Shown: positions 1 through 6,801, counted from the stretch's first letter. The stretch: 64,000 nt of DNA from Acidovorax sp. NCPPB 4044 (GCF_028069655.1 NZ_JAMCOS010000001.1:3316001-3380000), one strand, 5' to 3'. The notes: generated from the letters alone by a model not told the origin. Numbers and translations are program-made.

Positions 1-32
1 GACTCCTTGGAAGGCGCCACCACCTGGGGCAT
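1..32 (-). CDS. Possible start of the next prophage gene (truncated by window edge)
   Basis: On the minus strand an ATG at 32 is preceded by a plausible AGGGA ribosome-binding sequence, and the frame stays open to the window edge (MPQVVAPSKE). It lies just downstream of the terminator that closes the lytic early operon, where the first late gene would be expected. Only about ten codons are visible, so this is a weak call. Confidence 0.25.
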   Translation of the reverse strand, partial: MPQVVAPSKE

Positions 33-80
33 GGCGTCCCTGGCGGCGATAGAGGCGTGGTGGATGCGCCCCGGTGGTGG

Positions 81-118
81 CAAAACGAAAAAGCCCGCAG
101 GGCGAACCTTGCGGGCTT
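81..118 (-). terminator. Intrinsic terminator of the leftward prophage operon
   Basis: A 9-bp perfect stem (AAGCCCGCA at 91-99, TGCGGGCTT at 110-118) is followed on the minus strand by a T-rich tract at 81-90. It closes the operon that begins at the Cro-like gene. It sits downstream of the Q-like gene, where a late-gene antiterminator would act. Confidence 0.8.
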
Positions 119-169
119 GTGGTGTGTCGGACGCACCTGCGGCTGCCGTTGGGCAACCGCTGTATGCGC

Positions 170-634
170 TCACGACTCATTGTCGCGGGAAATTGGCGCG
201 ATTGTGCCAGATCGTGTCAAGCCGCGCAAGCGGTATGCCGTCCAGAATCTGCGCAATCCCTCCAGCCGATCGCGCTCCCAGGCCGTTGGCGCGACGCCCA
301 GCCGGCGGCGCACGGCGTGGTGCGGGACGCGCTGCGGGATGTAGTAGGCGTGCAGCACGCGGCGGTACTGCATGGGCACCACCACAAGGGCGTGCTGCAC
401 GCGCATCGCGTCAAAGTCGGCCATGAACGGCACCATCGTCTCGTCGCCGCGCGTCGGCGGCGGCACGTACTGACCTTCGGCGCTGGCGCACGTCCGCTTG
501 ACGTAGCGGTCCTGGGCCCACCGGCCGTAGCGCTCCAGCAGTTCGTCCGCGCTGCGCTGCTCGGCATCCAGGCCGGACTGCGCAGCGCGCTTGGGGGTCG
601 GGGCTTTCGCCCTCTCGTGGATCTCAACGTACAT
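170..634 (-). CDS. Q-like late regulator candidate (phage antitermination-type protein)
   Basis: This 154-aa basic protein is the last gene of the leftward lytic operon, immediately before the terminator. That is the position of Q in lambdoid phages. The C-terminal half (about residues 85-140) reads like a helix-turn-helix of the sigma-region-4 kind: YRRVLHAYYI, then AVRRRLGVAPTAWERDRLEG. Its 5' end overlaps the upstream gene by 11 bp, implying translational coupling. The Q role is inferred from position and the HTH-like segment; no diagnostic Q motif was identified. It could instead be another small DNA-binding protein of the nin region. Confidence 0.6.
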   Translation of the reverse strand: MYVEIHERAKAPTPKRAAQSGLDAEQRSADELLERYGRWAQDRYVKRTCASAEGQYVPPPTRGDETMVPFMADFDAMRVQHALVVVPMQYRRVLHAYYIPQRVPHHAVRRRLGVAPTAWERDRLEGLRRFWTAYRLRGLTRSGTIAPISRDNES

Positions 635-1118
635 GGGCTGCCCCTTCTTCTGGTTGTTGGATGCCCGCCGGCCAGAGGCCGAGGGCAGTGATGCGGCGCT
701 GCGTGTCAGCGATCCATGCCGGCTCGATCGCGCGGCGGGCGGCCTTGCTCAGCAAAGCCCCCTGGTCGAACAGGCTGTGGCAGCCGGGTGTGCCCGGCCG
801 GTCGGAGCAGAGCGGGAAGCTCTCCAGGTCGCAGACCTTGAGCCCCATGCCCTTACCGGTGTTGGCGTGCGCGCACTGCGAGAGCCCCGGCACGCCGCAG
901 GCCATGCACGGCAGCGAGGCGACCAGCCGTCGATAGGCTTCACTGCGCACGGGCGCAGCCTTGGGTAGGGCTGGCGTCAGCTCGCCGCACGGCACCACCA
1001 CCGACGCCCGGGGCCTTACCTCCGCCATGGCGCGCGCTGCTCGGGCAGCCAGGCGCTGTTCGCGATCAGGCGCAGGGGCAGCGGGCCGGGCGGCACGGCG
1101 GAATCCAGTCCGGCGCAT
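624..1118 (-). CDS. Phage zinc-binding HNH-like nuclease (YbcO/DUF968-like)
   Basis: This 164-aa protein has a basic Arg/Ala-rich N-terminus and a Cys/His-rich core. The core contains CMACG, then QCAHANTGKGMGLK, a CDLESFPLC segment and GCHSLFD, the layout of small phage zinc-stabilised HNH-fold proteins encoded in nin regions. The ATG at 1118 overlaps the stop codon of the upstream gene (TGATG), so it is translationally coupled. Likely a structure-specific nuclease helping phage recombination or replication. The family is assigned from the metal-ligand pattern only. Confidence 0.6.
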   Translation of the reverse strand: MRRTGFRRAARPAAPAPDREQRLAARAARAMAEVRPRASVVVPCGELTPALPKAAPVRSEAYRRLVASLPCMACGVPGLSQCAHANTGKGMGLKVCDLESFPLCSDRPGTPGCHSLFDQGALLSKAARRAIEPAWIADTQRRITALGLWPAGIQQPEEGAAHVR

Positions 1119-1378
1119 CACGAGCGCTCCCTTGGTCGCTCCGCTGCCTTCAACCGCTCCAGCTCCTTGCGGGCGACCTCTACCACTTTGGCGCTGATCT
1201 GCCGCTGGAACCTGATGACGCATCCGGCCAGGTACTTCGACTGGGCGGGTGTAAGCCGCTTGCCGCGCCGCATCTGCGAGAGCCAGATCATCGAGTCGAT
1301 GAATTTCAGGCAACTGCATTTCTTTTGGTAGGTCACGCGGGCAAGCGCCGCCGTGAAACTCAGCTCCACCTCTGTCAT
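1118..1378 (-). CDS. Conserved small phage protein, function unknown
   Basis: An 86-aa basic protein with no recognised motif. It contains KKCSCLKFIDSMIWLSQMRRG in the middle and a Lys/Arg/Glu-rich, probably helical C-terminus. The start overlaps the stop of the resolvase gene by four bases (ATGA) and its stop overlaps the next start, so it is a genuine operon member. Its place between a RuvC-like resolvase and an HNH protein suggests an accessory DNA-metabolism role, which is inference only. Confidence 0.65.
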   Translation of the reverse strand: MTEVELSFTAALARVTYQKKCSCLKFIDSMIWLSQMRRGKRLTPAQSKYLAGCVIRFQRQISAKVVEVARKELERLKAAERPRERS

Positions 1379-1818
1379 CGCTTCCCCCGGGAGGGGCTGT
1401 CAACGCGGCGGTAAGGCCATGCCACCATGGCAGCGTCGCGGGCGTGCTCGTTGCTCGCGCCAGTCCAGCCAGTGACACGACCGAAAGCCTTGGCGTCGAT
1501 CTTGGCCCCCTTGCCCGCAGGGCTGATGCCGTGCGCCTGGATGCCCAACTCGGCGCACACCTCTTCGATGAGGCGGCACCACGCATCCACCTGGCCTACG
1601 TTTCGGGCCATCTTGGCGCTGGTAGCGCCGCTGCGACCCCGTGTCCAGGTGTGCGACTGCAGCCGCGAGTCTTCGAACACCACGCAGGCCGGCAGCCGGC
1701 CACGGATGATGCGTTCGATGTGATGAGGAGGCACCGTCTCCAAGTCCGTCAGTTCGCCAGCCACGTAGGTGGCCACGCCAGTGTGGACGCCAGGGTCCAT
1801 TCCAATGATCAGCGTCAT
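1375..1818 (-). CDS. RuvC-like Holliday junction resolvase (phage type)
   Basis: A 147-aa RNase H-fold nuclease expected to cleave branched DNA such as Holliday junctions during phage recombination and before packaging. The first catalytic Asp lies in GMDPGVHTG (D8), an acidic pair in VVFEDSR (E49/D50), and a late acidic residue in HARDAAMVA (D128). This is the carboxylate arrangement of RuvC proteins. Its length is close to phage resolvases and shorter than bacterial RuvC (about 170 aa). ATGA overlaps link it to both neighbours in the operon. It plays the part of lambda Rap/RusA-type enzymes. Confidence 0.85.
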   Translation of the reverse strand: MTLIIGMDPGVHTGVATYVAGELTDLETVPPHHIERIIRGRLPACVVFEDSRLQSHTWTRGRSGATSAKMARNVGQVDAWCRLIEEVCAELGIQAHGISPAGKGAKIDAKAFGRVTGWTGASNEHARDAAMVAWPYRRVDSPSRGKR

Positions 1819-2348
1819 GCGGACCTCCCGATCAAGCCACCGAACATGCCGGCAGCCCCAGCGAAGGCCACGTACTCGCCGCGGCGCGCCTTGCTGATCA
1901 GCGATCTGCTGAGGTCGAGTTCCAACGCAAGCTCCACTCCTTTTTTCGGGCTGGCCTGGATGTACTGGATCAGTTCCGGCGTCATGCGCGAGCGCTTCCG
2001 GCTGATGGCTTGGTTCGCGAGGATCCTGCGGGTCTGGCCCTTGAGCTTTTTCGTCTTGCGGACATACCTGCCAAACTCACTCTCCGGCGCGCACCTGATG
2101 TGCTCAGGATTGCAGCACGCCACCTCTTCGCAGATGCCGAACACCCGCCAACCCGCCGGGACCGCTCTTTGATTGATGATGTGCCACACGGCGCGCAGAC
2201 CGCACTGCGTCTGCATCCCACCATCCGAGCGGGTGTAATCTGGGCCGTAGATGTTCGGCCTCCCGTCCACCCGCAGGCCGCCCAGAAACAGCCAATGGCC
2301 ATCATCGGTGATCTCGCAGCGCGCTTTGATTTGCTCAATCGTCCTCAT
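1815..2348 (-). CDS. Phage HNH-type protein with C-terminal helix-turn-helix
   Basis: A 177-aa protein. The N-terminal two thirds have the zinc/HNH homing-endonuclease layout: C-x-I-T near the start, a conserved W-H-I-I-N-Q, then CEEVACCNPEHIRCAPES, where C-NP-H is the signature end of this fold. The C-terminus (VELALELDLSRSLISKARRG, about residues 145-165) looks like a helix-turn-helix that would position it on DNA. ATG at 2348 was chosen because it overlaps the stop of the preceding small gene (ATGA). Free-standing genes of this type in phages are often homing-like nickases; its target is unknown. Confidence 0.65.
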   Translation of the reverse strand: MRTIEQIKARCEITDDGHWLFLGGLRVDGRPNIYGPDYTRSDGGMQTQCGLRAVWHIINQRAVPAGWRVFGICEEVACCNPEHIRCAPESEFGRYVRKTKKLKGQTRRILANQAISRKRSRMTPELIQYIQASPKKGVELALELDLSRSLISKARRGEYVAFAGAAGMFGGLIGRSA

Positions 2349-2482
2349 GCTTGCGCCTCCCGGAGAGCCTTCCAGTCTTGATAGGCCGACCTCGGGCAGT
2401 AGCCCACGCCCAGGTGCCGGGCCGCAGCGGTCCGGCTGTAGCAATGCCACAGCCCGCGCTGCAGGAAGATGCGAGGTTTCAT
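2345..2482 (-). CDS. 45-aa phage protein, function unknown
   Basis: A short gene fitted between two operon members with four-base ATGA overlaps at both ends, strong evidence that it is translated. The product is small and basic, with an aromatic/His-rich N-terminal half (RGLWHCYSRTAAARHLGVGY) whose TAAARHLGV segment resembles the first helices of a helix-turn-helix. A minimal DNA-binding or adaptor peptide is possible, but nothing further can be said from sequence. Confidence 0.6.
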   Translation of the reverse strand: MKPRIFLQRGLWHCYSRTAAARHLGVGYCPRSAYQDWKALREAQA

Positions 2483-3138
2483 GCTGCACTCCTCGGCGCC
2501 TCAATGGCGGCGGCGATCTGGTGCCCGAGGGTTTGAATTGACGCGAAGGTGATGGCCGTCTTTCCGGATCCTCCACCCTGATAAACCAGCTTTGCGCGCG
2601 CGGGATCGCCGATCAGCGCGGGACGAGGCAGCTTGAGCCCCGCCCTCTCGTACTCGCTGTCGGGGCTGCGATCTCCGGCAAGGCGCCGCGGGTAGTCGAA
2701 CTGGCCGCGCTCCGCGTAGGCCCGGTAGGACTGGGTAAAGCGGTGCTGGAGCAGCCCCAGCTCCCTCAGGTCAGTGCGGCACATCTTGGGCCAGCCGCCC
2801 ATGTCCTCAGCGGCCGCGTGAATTGCTGGGTCGTCGAACACGACGTCCGTGTATGCGCCCACGGCAGACATCGACTCCAGCACCTTGCCCCACGCCAGTG
2901 AAGCGCGATCGGTGGTGGTTCCTTGCAGAATGCGGACCATGTCGGCCACCTTCGGCGGAAACTGCCCATGCTCCGGGTCGGTTGCGTGGCGCTGCATGGC
3001 CGAGCCGAGTTGCTGCAAGTCGAATGGCTTGCACGCGTTCCACCACAGGTCCAGGACGAAGCGGGACACGTCCTGCCGGTAGTAGGCCATGACGTCCGTG
3101 AGCATGTCGCGGAAGGCCGGAAATTCGCTCTGCTGCAT
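2479..3138 (-). CDS. Phage replication protein P-like (helicase-loader candidate)
   Basis: A 219-aa protein directly downstream of the O-like gene, the position of lambda P. The N-terminal half (FRDMLTDVMAYYRQDVSRFVLDLWWNAC, then FPPKVADMVRIL) is the helical segment seen in phage proteins that recruit the host replicative helicase. The middle has a conserved GGWPKMCRTDL. Its ATG overlaps the stop of the upstream gene (TGATG). A helicase-loading role is inferred from position and general similarity; there is no Walker motif, so it is not a DnaC-type ATPase. Confidence 0.6.
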   Translation of the reverse strand: MQQSEFPAFRDMLTDVMAYYRQDVSRFVLDLWWNACKPFDLQQLGSAMQRHATDPEHGQFPPKVADMVRILQGTTTDRASLAWGKVLESMSAVGAYTDVVFDDPAIHAAAEDMGGWPKMCRTDLRELGLLQHRFTQSYRAYAERGQFDYPRRLAGDRSPDSEYERAGLKLPRPALIGDPARAKLVYQGGGSGKTAITFASIQTLGHQIAAAIEAPRSAA

Positions 3139-3896
3139 CAGTTTCCCCTCACGGATTGATCGCGCATCTCGGGCGGCATCCAGCCGGCGGCTGCTGCGCG
3201 GTTGCGCTGCTCGAGCGCCTCCTGCTTGTTCACCTGAGCACCGCCGCGGCCAGGGCCGGCGGTGACGGGCATGTCGGGCTTGAACAGCCCCTGCCACCCA
3301 CCGATGGCGGCGTTTTCAAGCGCTGCGGCATGGTCGATGCCTTCGGCGCGCCACTTCGCCAGCTTGTCCACGGCCATCTGCTTCTGCTCGCTCGTCGCCT
3401 TCTTCCGCTTCGGGCAGGAGTGCCACGCATCCCAGTGCTTCCGGTCGATCCATTCCGGCACTGCGAAGGCTGGCGCGGTCACGCGCTTCTCTTTCGGTTC
3501 CTGATGGTTCAATTGATGGTTCATTGATGGTTTGGGTGCAGATGCTGCGGGGGTGGGGCGCAGCATCTGCTGGGGTGGGGGTGCATTTCCCGCACCCCGG
3601 GGTGCAGATGCTGCGGGGCGCATTTCCTGCGGGGGTGCATATGCTGCGGGGGTCAGTTGGTACACGGTTGACGTGCCGCTGCGCTCGCTTGATCGCAGCA
3701 GGTTCGCGGAGGCCAGCCACCGGATAGCGCCCTGCACGGCCCGTTCGGAAAGGCAGGTGCGAATGGAGATGGTCTTCACGGACGGCCAGCAATATCCGTC
3801 GTCGTTGGCCTGGTCTGCCAGGGAGACGAGCACGGCCTTCTGCGCAGGGCTCATGCCCTGGAGCGGCCAGCACGCCGTCATAACGATGGTGCTCAC
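3138..3896 (-). CDS. Phage replication initiator, O-like, with origin repeats inside the gene
   Basis: A 252-aa protein starting at a GTG that overlaps the upstream stop (GTGA). Residues about 10-90 form a helix-turn-helix replication domain (SPAQKAVLVSLADQANDDGY, then SERAVQGAIRWLASANLL) like those of phage O/DnaD-type initiators. Next is a low-complexity Pro/Ala linker made of repeats of the type PPQxMRPAASAP. The C-terminal domain (EWIDRKHWDAWHSCPKRKKAT onward) is basic. The linker repeats are encoded by DNA iterons, as in lambda O, where the protein binds an origin within its own gene. The gene belongs to the leftward lytic operon. Confidence 0.8.
   Translation of the reverse strand: MSTIVMTACWPLQGMSPAQKAVLVSLADQANDDGYCWPSVKTISIRTCLSERAVQGAIRWLASANLLRSSERSGTSTVYQLTPAAYAPPQEMRPAASAPRGAGNAPPPQQMLRPTPAASAPKPSMNHQLNHQEPKEKRVTAPAFAVPEWIDRKHWDAWHSCPKRKKATSEQKQMAVDKLAKWRAEGIDHAAALENAAIGGWQGLFKPDMPVTAGPGRGGAQVNKQEALEQRNRAAAAGWMPPEMRDQSVRGN
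3511..3651. repeat. Iteron cluster with AT-rich flank: probable prophage replication origin
   Basis: Three direct copies of GGTGCAKATGCTGCGGGG lie at 3535-3552, 3601-3618 and 3634-3651. An inverted copy of the core (CGCAGCATCTGC, 3559-3570) sits between the first two. Immediately to the left, at about 3512-3534, is an AT-richer tract with TTGATGGTT-type direct repeats, resembling an unwinding element. The cluster lies inside the O-like initiator gene, as the lambda origin does. Function is inferred from this architecture. Confidence 0.65.
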
Positions 3897-4186
3897 GCTG
3901 CCTCCCAAACGCGGAAACCATCCCGCATCAGGTCTTGTCCGCCGACCTGCACCACGCGGGCCAGGCCGAGCGCTCGCAGATCCGGCAGCCTGCGGTCGAT
4001 CTGCACCACGGTCAGCCCCGTGGGCAGCTGCAGCTCTTTCGCCGTGGCTGGGCCAAGGGCCAGCGCCTTTAGGATCCGGGCCCATTGCTGCCCGCCAAAA
4101 TCTGGCACGCGCTCTGCGGCGATCTGGCTGGACACTGGGTCGTGCGCCCGCACGAGGTGATGGGGCTTCATGGCGGCTCCGATCAA
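3893..4186 (-). CDS. Phage winged-helix DNA-binding protein
   Basis: A 97-aa protein whose residues about 35-90 have the helix-turn-helix-wing pattern (ARILKALALGPATAKELQLP, then IDRRLPDLRALGLARVV). It overlaps the CII-like gene upstream (ATGA) and the O-like gene downstream (GTGA), so it is translated with them. Possibly a transcriptional or replication regulator of the lytic operon; no specific family was recognised. Confidence 0.65.
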   Translation of the reverse strand: MIGAAMKPHHLVRAHDPVSSQIAAERVPDFGGQQWARILKALALGPATAKELQLPTGLTVVQIDRRLPDLRALGLARVVQVGGQDLMRDGFRVWEAA

Positions 4187-4704
4187 GGGGTTTGCGGCGG
4201 GTCGATGACCGGCAGCTCAATGTGATGGCGCTCGGCAAGGGGCTTGCCGGCAGCATTGGTGGCGCGCGCGGCGCGGCGGAGCTTGCGCAGCACCTCCTCG
4301 GCCTCGGCAATTTCCTGCTCGATACGCGCCAGTTCGTTGTCCGAAATCACCCCGTCGCTCAGGGCCTCGATCACCGTCGAGGTCACATCAGAGGTCTCGC
4401 GCATCAGCCGGGAAACCTTGTTCATGGGGCTCAGTGCTGCAGCAGACTCGGGCTCGTCGGACGGCACGAAGCTTCCGCCGCACTCCTGTGCCACGAATGC
4501 CGCGAAGTCGTAACAGTGCGGCGTGCCGCCTTCCACGCACAGGCGGGCGATGGCCAGCGCGTCCACCGCGCCCAGCTTGTGAGAGGTGGCGCCGGACAGC
4601 TCCTTGCGCAGCACCTCGTCGCCCTTCCCCAAGCGCGTGGAAAGGACGGCGCGGCCGCCCGGGAAGTGGTCTGCGCCGCGGCGCAGGGAATCGTGAAGGC
4701 TCAT
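4183..4704 (-). CDS. Phage CII-family regulatory protein
   Basis: A 173-aa protein that begins MSLHDSLRRGADHFPGG and continues with a region typical of the CP76/CII regulators of temperate phages. It contains the pattern STRLGKGDEVLRKELSG, and an LGAVDALAIAR helix-turn-helix. The C-terminal part (about residues 110-160) is acidic and helical with a coiled-coil look. It lies in the lytic operon between Cro and the replication genes, the position of lambda cII. It would be expected to activate repressor or integrase transcription. ATG at 4704 was chosen by family resemblance; the upstream extension in the same frame looks non-coding. Confidence 0.75.
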   Translation of the reverse strand: MSLHDSLRRGADHFPGGRAVLSTRLGKGDEVLRKELSGATSHKLGAVDALAIARLCVEGGTPHCYDFAAFVAQECGGSFVPSDEPESAAALSPMNKVSRLMRETSDVTSTVIEALSDGVISDNELARIEQEIAEAEEVLRKLRRAARATNAAGKPLAERHHIELPVIDPPQTP

Positions 4705-4821
4705 GTCCGGGGCTCCGTGATTTGGACGTGGACTACAGGGGTGGCGGCGGCGACGATGCGGGCATGGACAACAAGACCAGCCCCAGCACCTCATCCAGCC
4801 GTAGCAGCGCGCTCGGCGCGG

Positions 4822-4868
4822 TGGTGGGCGCCCGCCTCTCCCCGGACGTACGATGGAGTTCTCACACA
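4822..4868 (+). promoter_or_regulatory. Promoter-leader element, copy 1 of a duplicated pair
   Basis: The sequence TGGTGGG at 4822-4828, 20 bases, TACGAT at 4849-4854 and GGAG at 4855-4858 matches, with identical spacing, the region upstream of the other plus-strand gene of this area (5198-5234). The downstream leaders also resemble each other. It is probably the promoter and leader of the small gene starting at 4891. A textbook -35 is not obvious, so a regulator-dependent promoter is possible. Confidence 0.5.
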
Positions 4869-4890
4869 ACCATCGCCTGGGAGGGCGGAC

Positions 4891-5067
4891 ATGAAAGACG
4901 AACTGGAAGCAGTAGCAACCCTCGCCGCCGTGGCGCTGCAGAAGCGGGTTATGGCGGGCGAGGACATCACGGAACAGGTAATGGCGGATGCGCTGCTGGC
5001 CGCGGCCCGGGCAATCCAGGCGGCGAAGAAGGAATGGATGCGGAGTACGCCGCCTCGGCTTTACTGA
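4891..5067 (+). CDS. 58-aa acidic helical phage protein, function unknown
   Basis: A small gene on the strand opposite to the surrounding lytic operon, with a clear GGGAGGG ribosome-binding site just before the ATG. The product (MKDELEAVATLAAVALQKR, continuing AGEDITEQVMADALLAAARA) is predicted to be almost entirely helical and ends with a basic tail. Its promoter-leader is a near duplicate of that before the DUF2513 gene at 5269, so the two are probably co-regulated. It overlaps the 3' part of the minus-strand gene 4967-5182. Confidence 0.6.
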   Translation: MKDELEAVATLAAVALQKRVMAGEDITEQVMADALLAAARAIQAAKKEWMRSTPPRLY

Positions 5068-5182
5068 CGCCCTGCTCCAACCACCAATTCGCCCGGGCGA
5101 GTTCGTCGCGCTGCTTGGCTCGTTCCCGCCGGTACGCCACGGCGGGCGGGGGCGGTGCACCCCAACGGTACGGGTCAGCCAT
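4967..5182 (-). CDS. 71-aa Pro-rich phage protein, function unknown
   Basis: A lytic-strand small protein with a very strong ribosome-binding site (GGAGGTGAGCC before the ATG at 5182). The N-terminal half is charged and aromatic (YRRERAKQRDELARANWW); the C-terminal 20 residues are mostly Pro, Ala and Ser. It is antisense to the plus-strand gene 4891-5067 over about 100 bp, so the two mRNAs could interfere. No family was recognised. Confidence 0.55.
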   Translation of the reverse strand: MADPYRWGAPPPPAVAYRRERAKQRDELARANWWLEQGVSKAEAAYSASIPSSPPGLPGPRPAAHPPLPVP

Positions 5183-5197
5183 GGCTCACCTCCTCCT

Positions 5198-5242
5198 TGG
5201 TGGGGGTGGCGAAGGACACCTTCCTAGAATGGAGATTCCACA
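5198..5242 (+). promoter_or_regulatory. Promoter-leader element, copy 2 of a duplicated pair
   Basis: TGGTGGG at 5198-5204, a 20-base spacer, TAGAAT at 5225-5230 and GGAG at 5231-5234 have the same layout as the element at 4822-4868. TAGAAT is a good -10 match. It precedes the DUF2513 gene whose ATG is at 5269. Confidence 0.5.
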
Positions 5243-5268
5243 AACCAATCAGAGGAAGGGCCTTCACC

Positions 5269-5649
5269 ATGAAACGAGACATGGATCTGGTCAGGCGGAT
5301 TGCGCTCGAAGTAGCGGACATGGATTTCGGGTACGTGATCGACGGCATGGAAGACGAGGGTGTCGATGCGGCAACCTTCGGCCTACACGTCATCTGGATG
5401 CAAGAGGCCGGACTGATCAAAGCCTTCGTGCAGGAGTACCAGAGCGGGGAGCCGCCCAAGGCACGGATATCCCGCCTCACCTGGGCAGGTTGCGAATTCG
5501 TGGACGCCATTCGAGACGACACGATGTGGGCAAAAGCCAAAGCAAACGTTCTCAAGCCCGGCATGTCATTCACCTTCGACGTGCTCAAGGATTGGCTGAA
5601 AACCGAAATCACGCAGGGCCTCCCGACCTTGCGGGCTCTTGGCCAATAG
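5269..5649 (+). CDS. DUF2513-family phage protein
   Basis: A 126-aa protein beginning MKRDMDLVRRIALEVADMDF with HVIWMQEAGLIKA in the middle, the typical opening and winged-helix core of the DUF2513 family. These are common accessory genes of prophages and integrative elements with no proven function. The AGAGGAAGG ribosome-binding site before 5269 fixes the start. It is transcribed against the lytic operon, and its last 84 bp overlap the 3' end of the minus gene 5566-5862. It has its own promoter-like element, so it may be expressed in the lysogen. Confidence 0.75.
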   Translation: MKRDMDLVRRIALEVADMDFGYVIDGMEDEGVDAATFGLHVIWMQEAGLIKAFVQEYQSGEPPKARISRLTWAGCEFVDAIRDDTMWAKAKANVLKPGMSFTFDVLKDWLKTEITQGLPTLRALGQ

Positions 5650-5862
5650 ATCTCGCAGATCAACAGCAGCAGCGAAAAGACCCGCCTTGCTCCCATCCAA
5701 AGAAAGGTGATCGGACACGAGCACCGGATACCGCGCGGAGCGTTCGGCCACGCTGCTCCAATGGTTCAACAAAGCAATCAACCCCTCCAGCAGCGCACGG
5801 TCTGAGCCGGAGCGGATCTCAGGAAGAACCGCACTCAGCACCGGATTGCGGACTGTTTTCAT
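5566..5862 (-). CDS. 98-aa phage protein downstream of Cro, function unknown
   Basis: The second gene of the leftward operon, with an ATGA overlap with the Cro-like gene. The sequence is hydrophobic and helical in the middle (ALLEGLIALLNHWSSVAERS) but has no membrane-length segment and no recognised motif. The C-terminal part contains AVDLRDLLAKSPQGREALRDFG. Its 3' end is convergent with and overlaps the DUF2513 gene by 84 bp. Confidence 0.6.
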   Translation of the reverse strand: MKTVRNPVLSAVLPEIRSGSDRALLEGLIALLNHWSSVAERSARYPVLVSDHLSLDGSKAGLFAAAVDLRDLLAKSPQGREALRDFGFQPILEHVEGE

Positions 5863-6080
5863 GCGGACTCCTTGGTGGGGGCGGCCAACTCGGGCGTTCG
5901 GTCTGCGACCATCTCCTCAAGGGAGACGGAGCCTGCAGTGAAGTCCCGTACGGCCAGCATGTATTTGTTGGGCACGCCATCGTCAGCAATCTGGCTCATC
6001 CGGCCGGCGGTAACGCCGAGGTGCTGGGCCATGGAGGCATACCGCCCGCGCTCTTGATCAAGCCAGTGTTTGAGTTTCAT
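5859..6080 (-). CDS. Cro-like repressor (helix-turn-helix)
   Basis: A 73-aa protein with the helix-turn-helix MAQHLGVTAGRMSQIADDG at residues about 17-35, of the YdaS/Cro class. It is transcribed divergently from the CI-type repressor and is first in the lytic operon, hence Cro. The predicted promoter (TTGACT, 18 bp, TAAAGT on the minus strand) places the transcript start only a few bases before the ATG at 6080, so the mRNA is nearly leaderless. A perfect 18-bp operator overlaps the -10 region, so CI and probably Cro itself shut this promoter. Confidence 0.8.
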   Translation of the reverse strand: MKLKHWLDQERGRYASMAQHLGVTAGRMSQIADDGVPNKYMLAVRDFTAGSVSLEEMVADRTPELAAPTKESA

Positions 6081-6087
6081 AACTTTA

Positions 6088-6129
6088 CTTTAGATCATTC
6101 TAAAGCACAAAGTCAAGATAACTCTAAAG
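6088..6129. promoter_or_regulatory. CI/Cro operator pair and lytic promoter
   Basis: A perfect palindrome CTTTAG-N6-CTAAAG occupies 6088-6105. A second copy with one degenerate arm (GTCAAG-N6-CTAAAG) occupies 6112-6129, 24 bp away centre to centre. On the minus strand TTGACT and TAAAGT with 18 bp between them form the cro promoter, and the perfect operator overlaps its spacer and -10. The same perfect-plus-degenerate arrangement recurs at 8135-8175. Confidence 0.8.
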
Positions 6130-6154
6130 TCGATTTCTTTACCCTCGTCTAAAC

Positions 6155-6790
6155 ATGGACGAGATGACACTTCACCGCAAGCGGCGCCTGCGGCACCTAA
6201 TTGATTCCGGCTACGAAGGGTCGCAGGCCAAGTTCGCCTCAGCAGCCGGACTCTCCGAGGGGCGCCTCTCCCAGATCGTTAGCCCTGAACACAGCTTCGG
6301 AGAGCGAGCAGCCCGCAACTTGGCCAACGAGCTCCGACTCGATGAGCGCTACTTCGAGGCTGGGTTTGCTGCCGACCCTGCGTATCTGCAGGTGGCGCGC
6401 ATGAGCGTCGCCGTGGGGGCCGGCGACGGCCCTCCTGTCATCAGCGAAGACATCATTGACGGACTGGCATTCCGCCGCGACTTCCTGCGTGACTGCGGCA
6501 TCAACAACCCCGACGACGCAGCGGTACTCGATGTCAAGGGAGAGAGCATGGGCTCCACGGTGTGGGATCGCAGCGTCATCCTTGTGAACAAGCGTGCGCG
6601 CGACCCCGTGAGGAACAAGATTTTTGTTTTCGTGAACGGTGAAGGCCCAGTAGTTAAGCGGGTGGTACGCGAAGACGGGCGATGGGTCGCGAGATCCGAC
6701 AACTCAGACAAAAGACGGTATCCAGACTTCCCGTTCACCGAGGACAATCGCTTGATTGGTCAGGCAGTTTGGGTGGCCGCAAAACTTTGA
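6155..6790 (+). CDS. CI-type prophage repressor (HTH plus LexA-like S24 peptidase)
   Basis: A 211-aa lysogeny repressor. Residues about 22-62 form the helix-turn-helix (SQAKFASAAGLSEGRLSQIV). An Ala-Gly (A89-G90) is the likely self-cleavage site. The catalytic pair is Ser131 in KGESMGSTV and Lys168 in GPVVKRVV. RecA-stimulated self-cleavage on DNA damage is therefore expected. There is no ribosome-binding site before the ATG at 6155, recalling the leaderless lambda cI message; ATG at 6164 is an alternative start. It is divergent from the Cro-like gene, and five downstream genes lie in the same orientation without a terminator. Confidence 0.92.
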   Translation: MDEMTLHRKRRLRHLIDSGYEGSQAKFASAAGLSEGRLSQIVSPEHSFGERAARNLANELRLDERYFEAGFAADPAYLQVARMSVAVGAGDGPPVISEDIIDGLAFRRDFLRDCGINNPDDAAVLDVKGESMGSTVWDRSVILVNKRARDPVRNKIFVFVNGEGPVVKRVVREDGRWVARSDNSDKRRYPDFPFTEDNRLIGQAVWVAAKL

Positions 6791-6801
6791 AGGACAGATC
6801 G

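Noticed and set aside
4705..4890. Possible small minus-strand gene between the CII-like gene and 4967
   Set aside because: A protein-like stretch exists but the frame has no acceptable start codon before an upstream stop.
3532..5067. Long plus-strand frame opposite the O-like and CII-like genes
   Set aside because: Only the last 58 codons (from 4891) have a start signal and protein-like sequence; the rest is antisense shadow.
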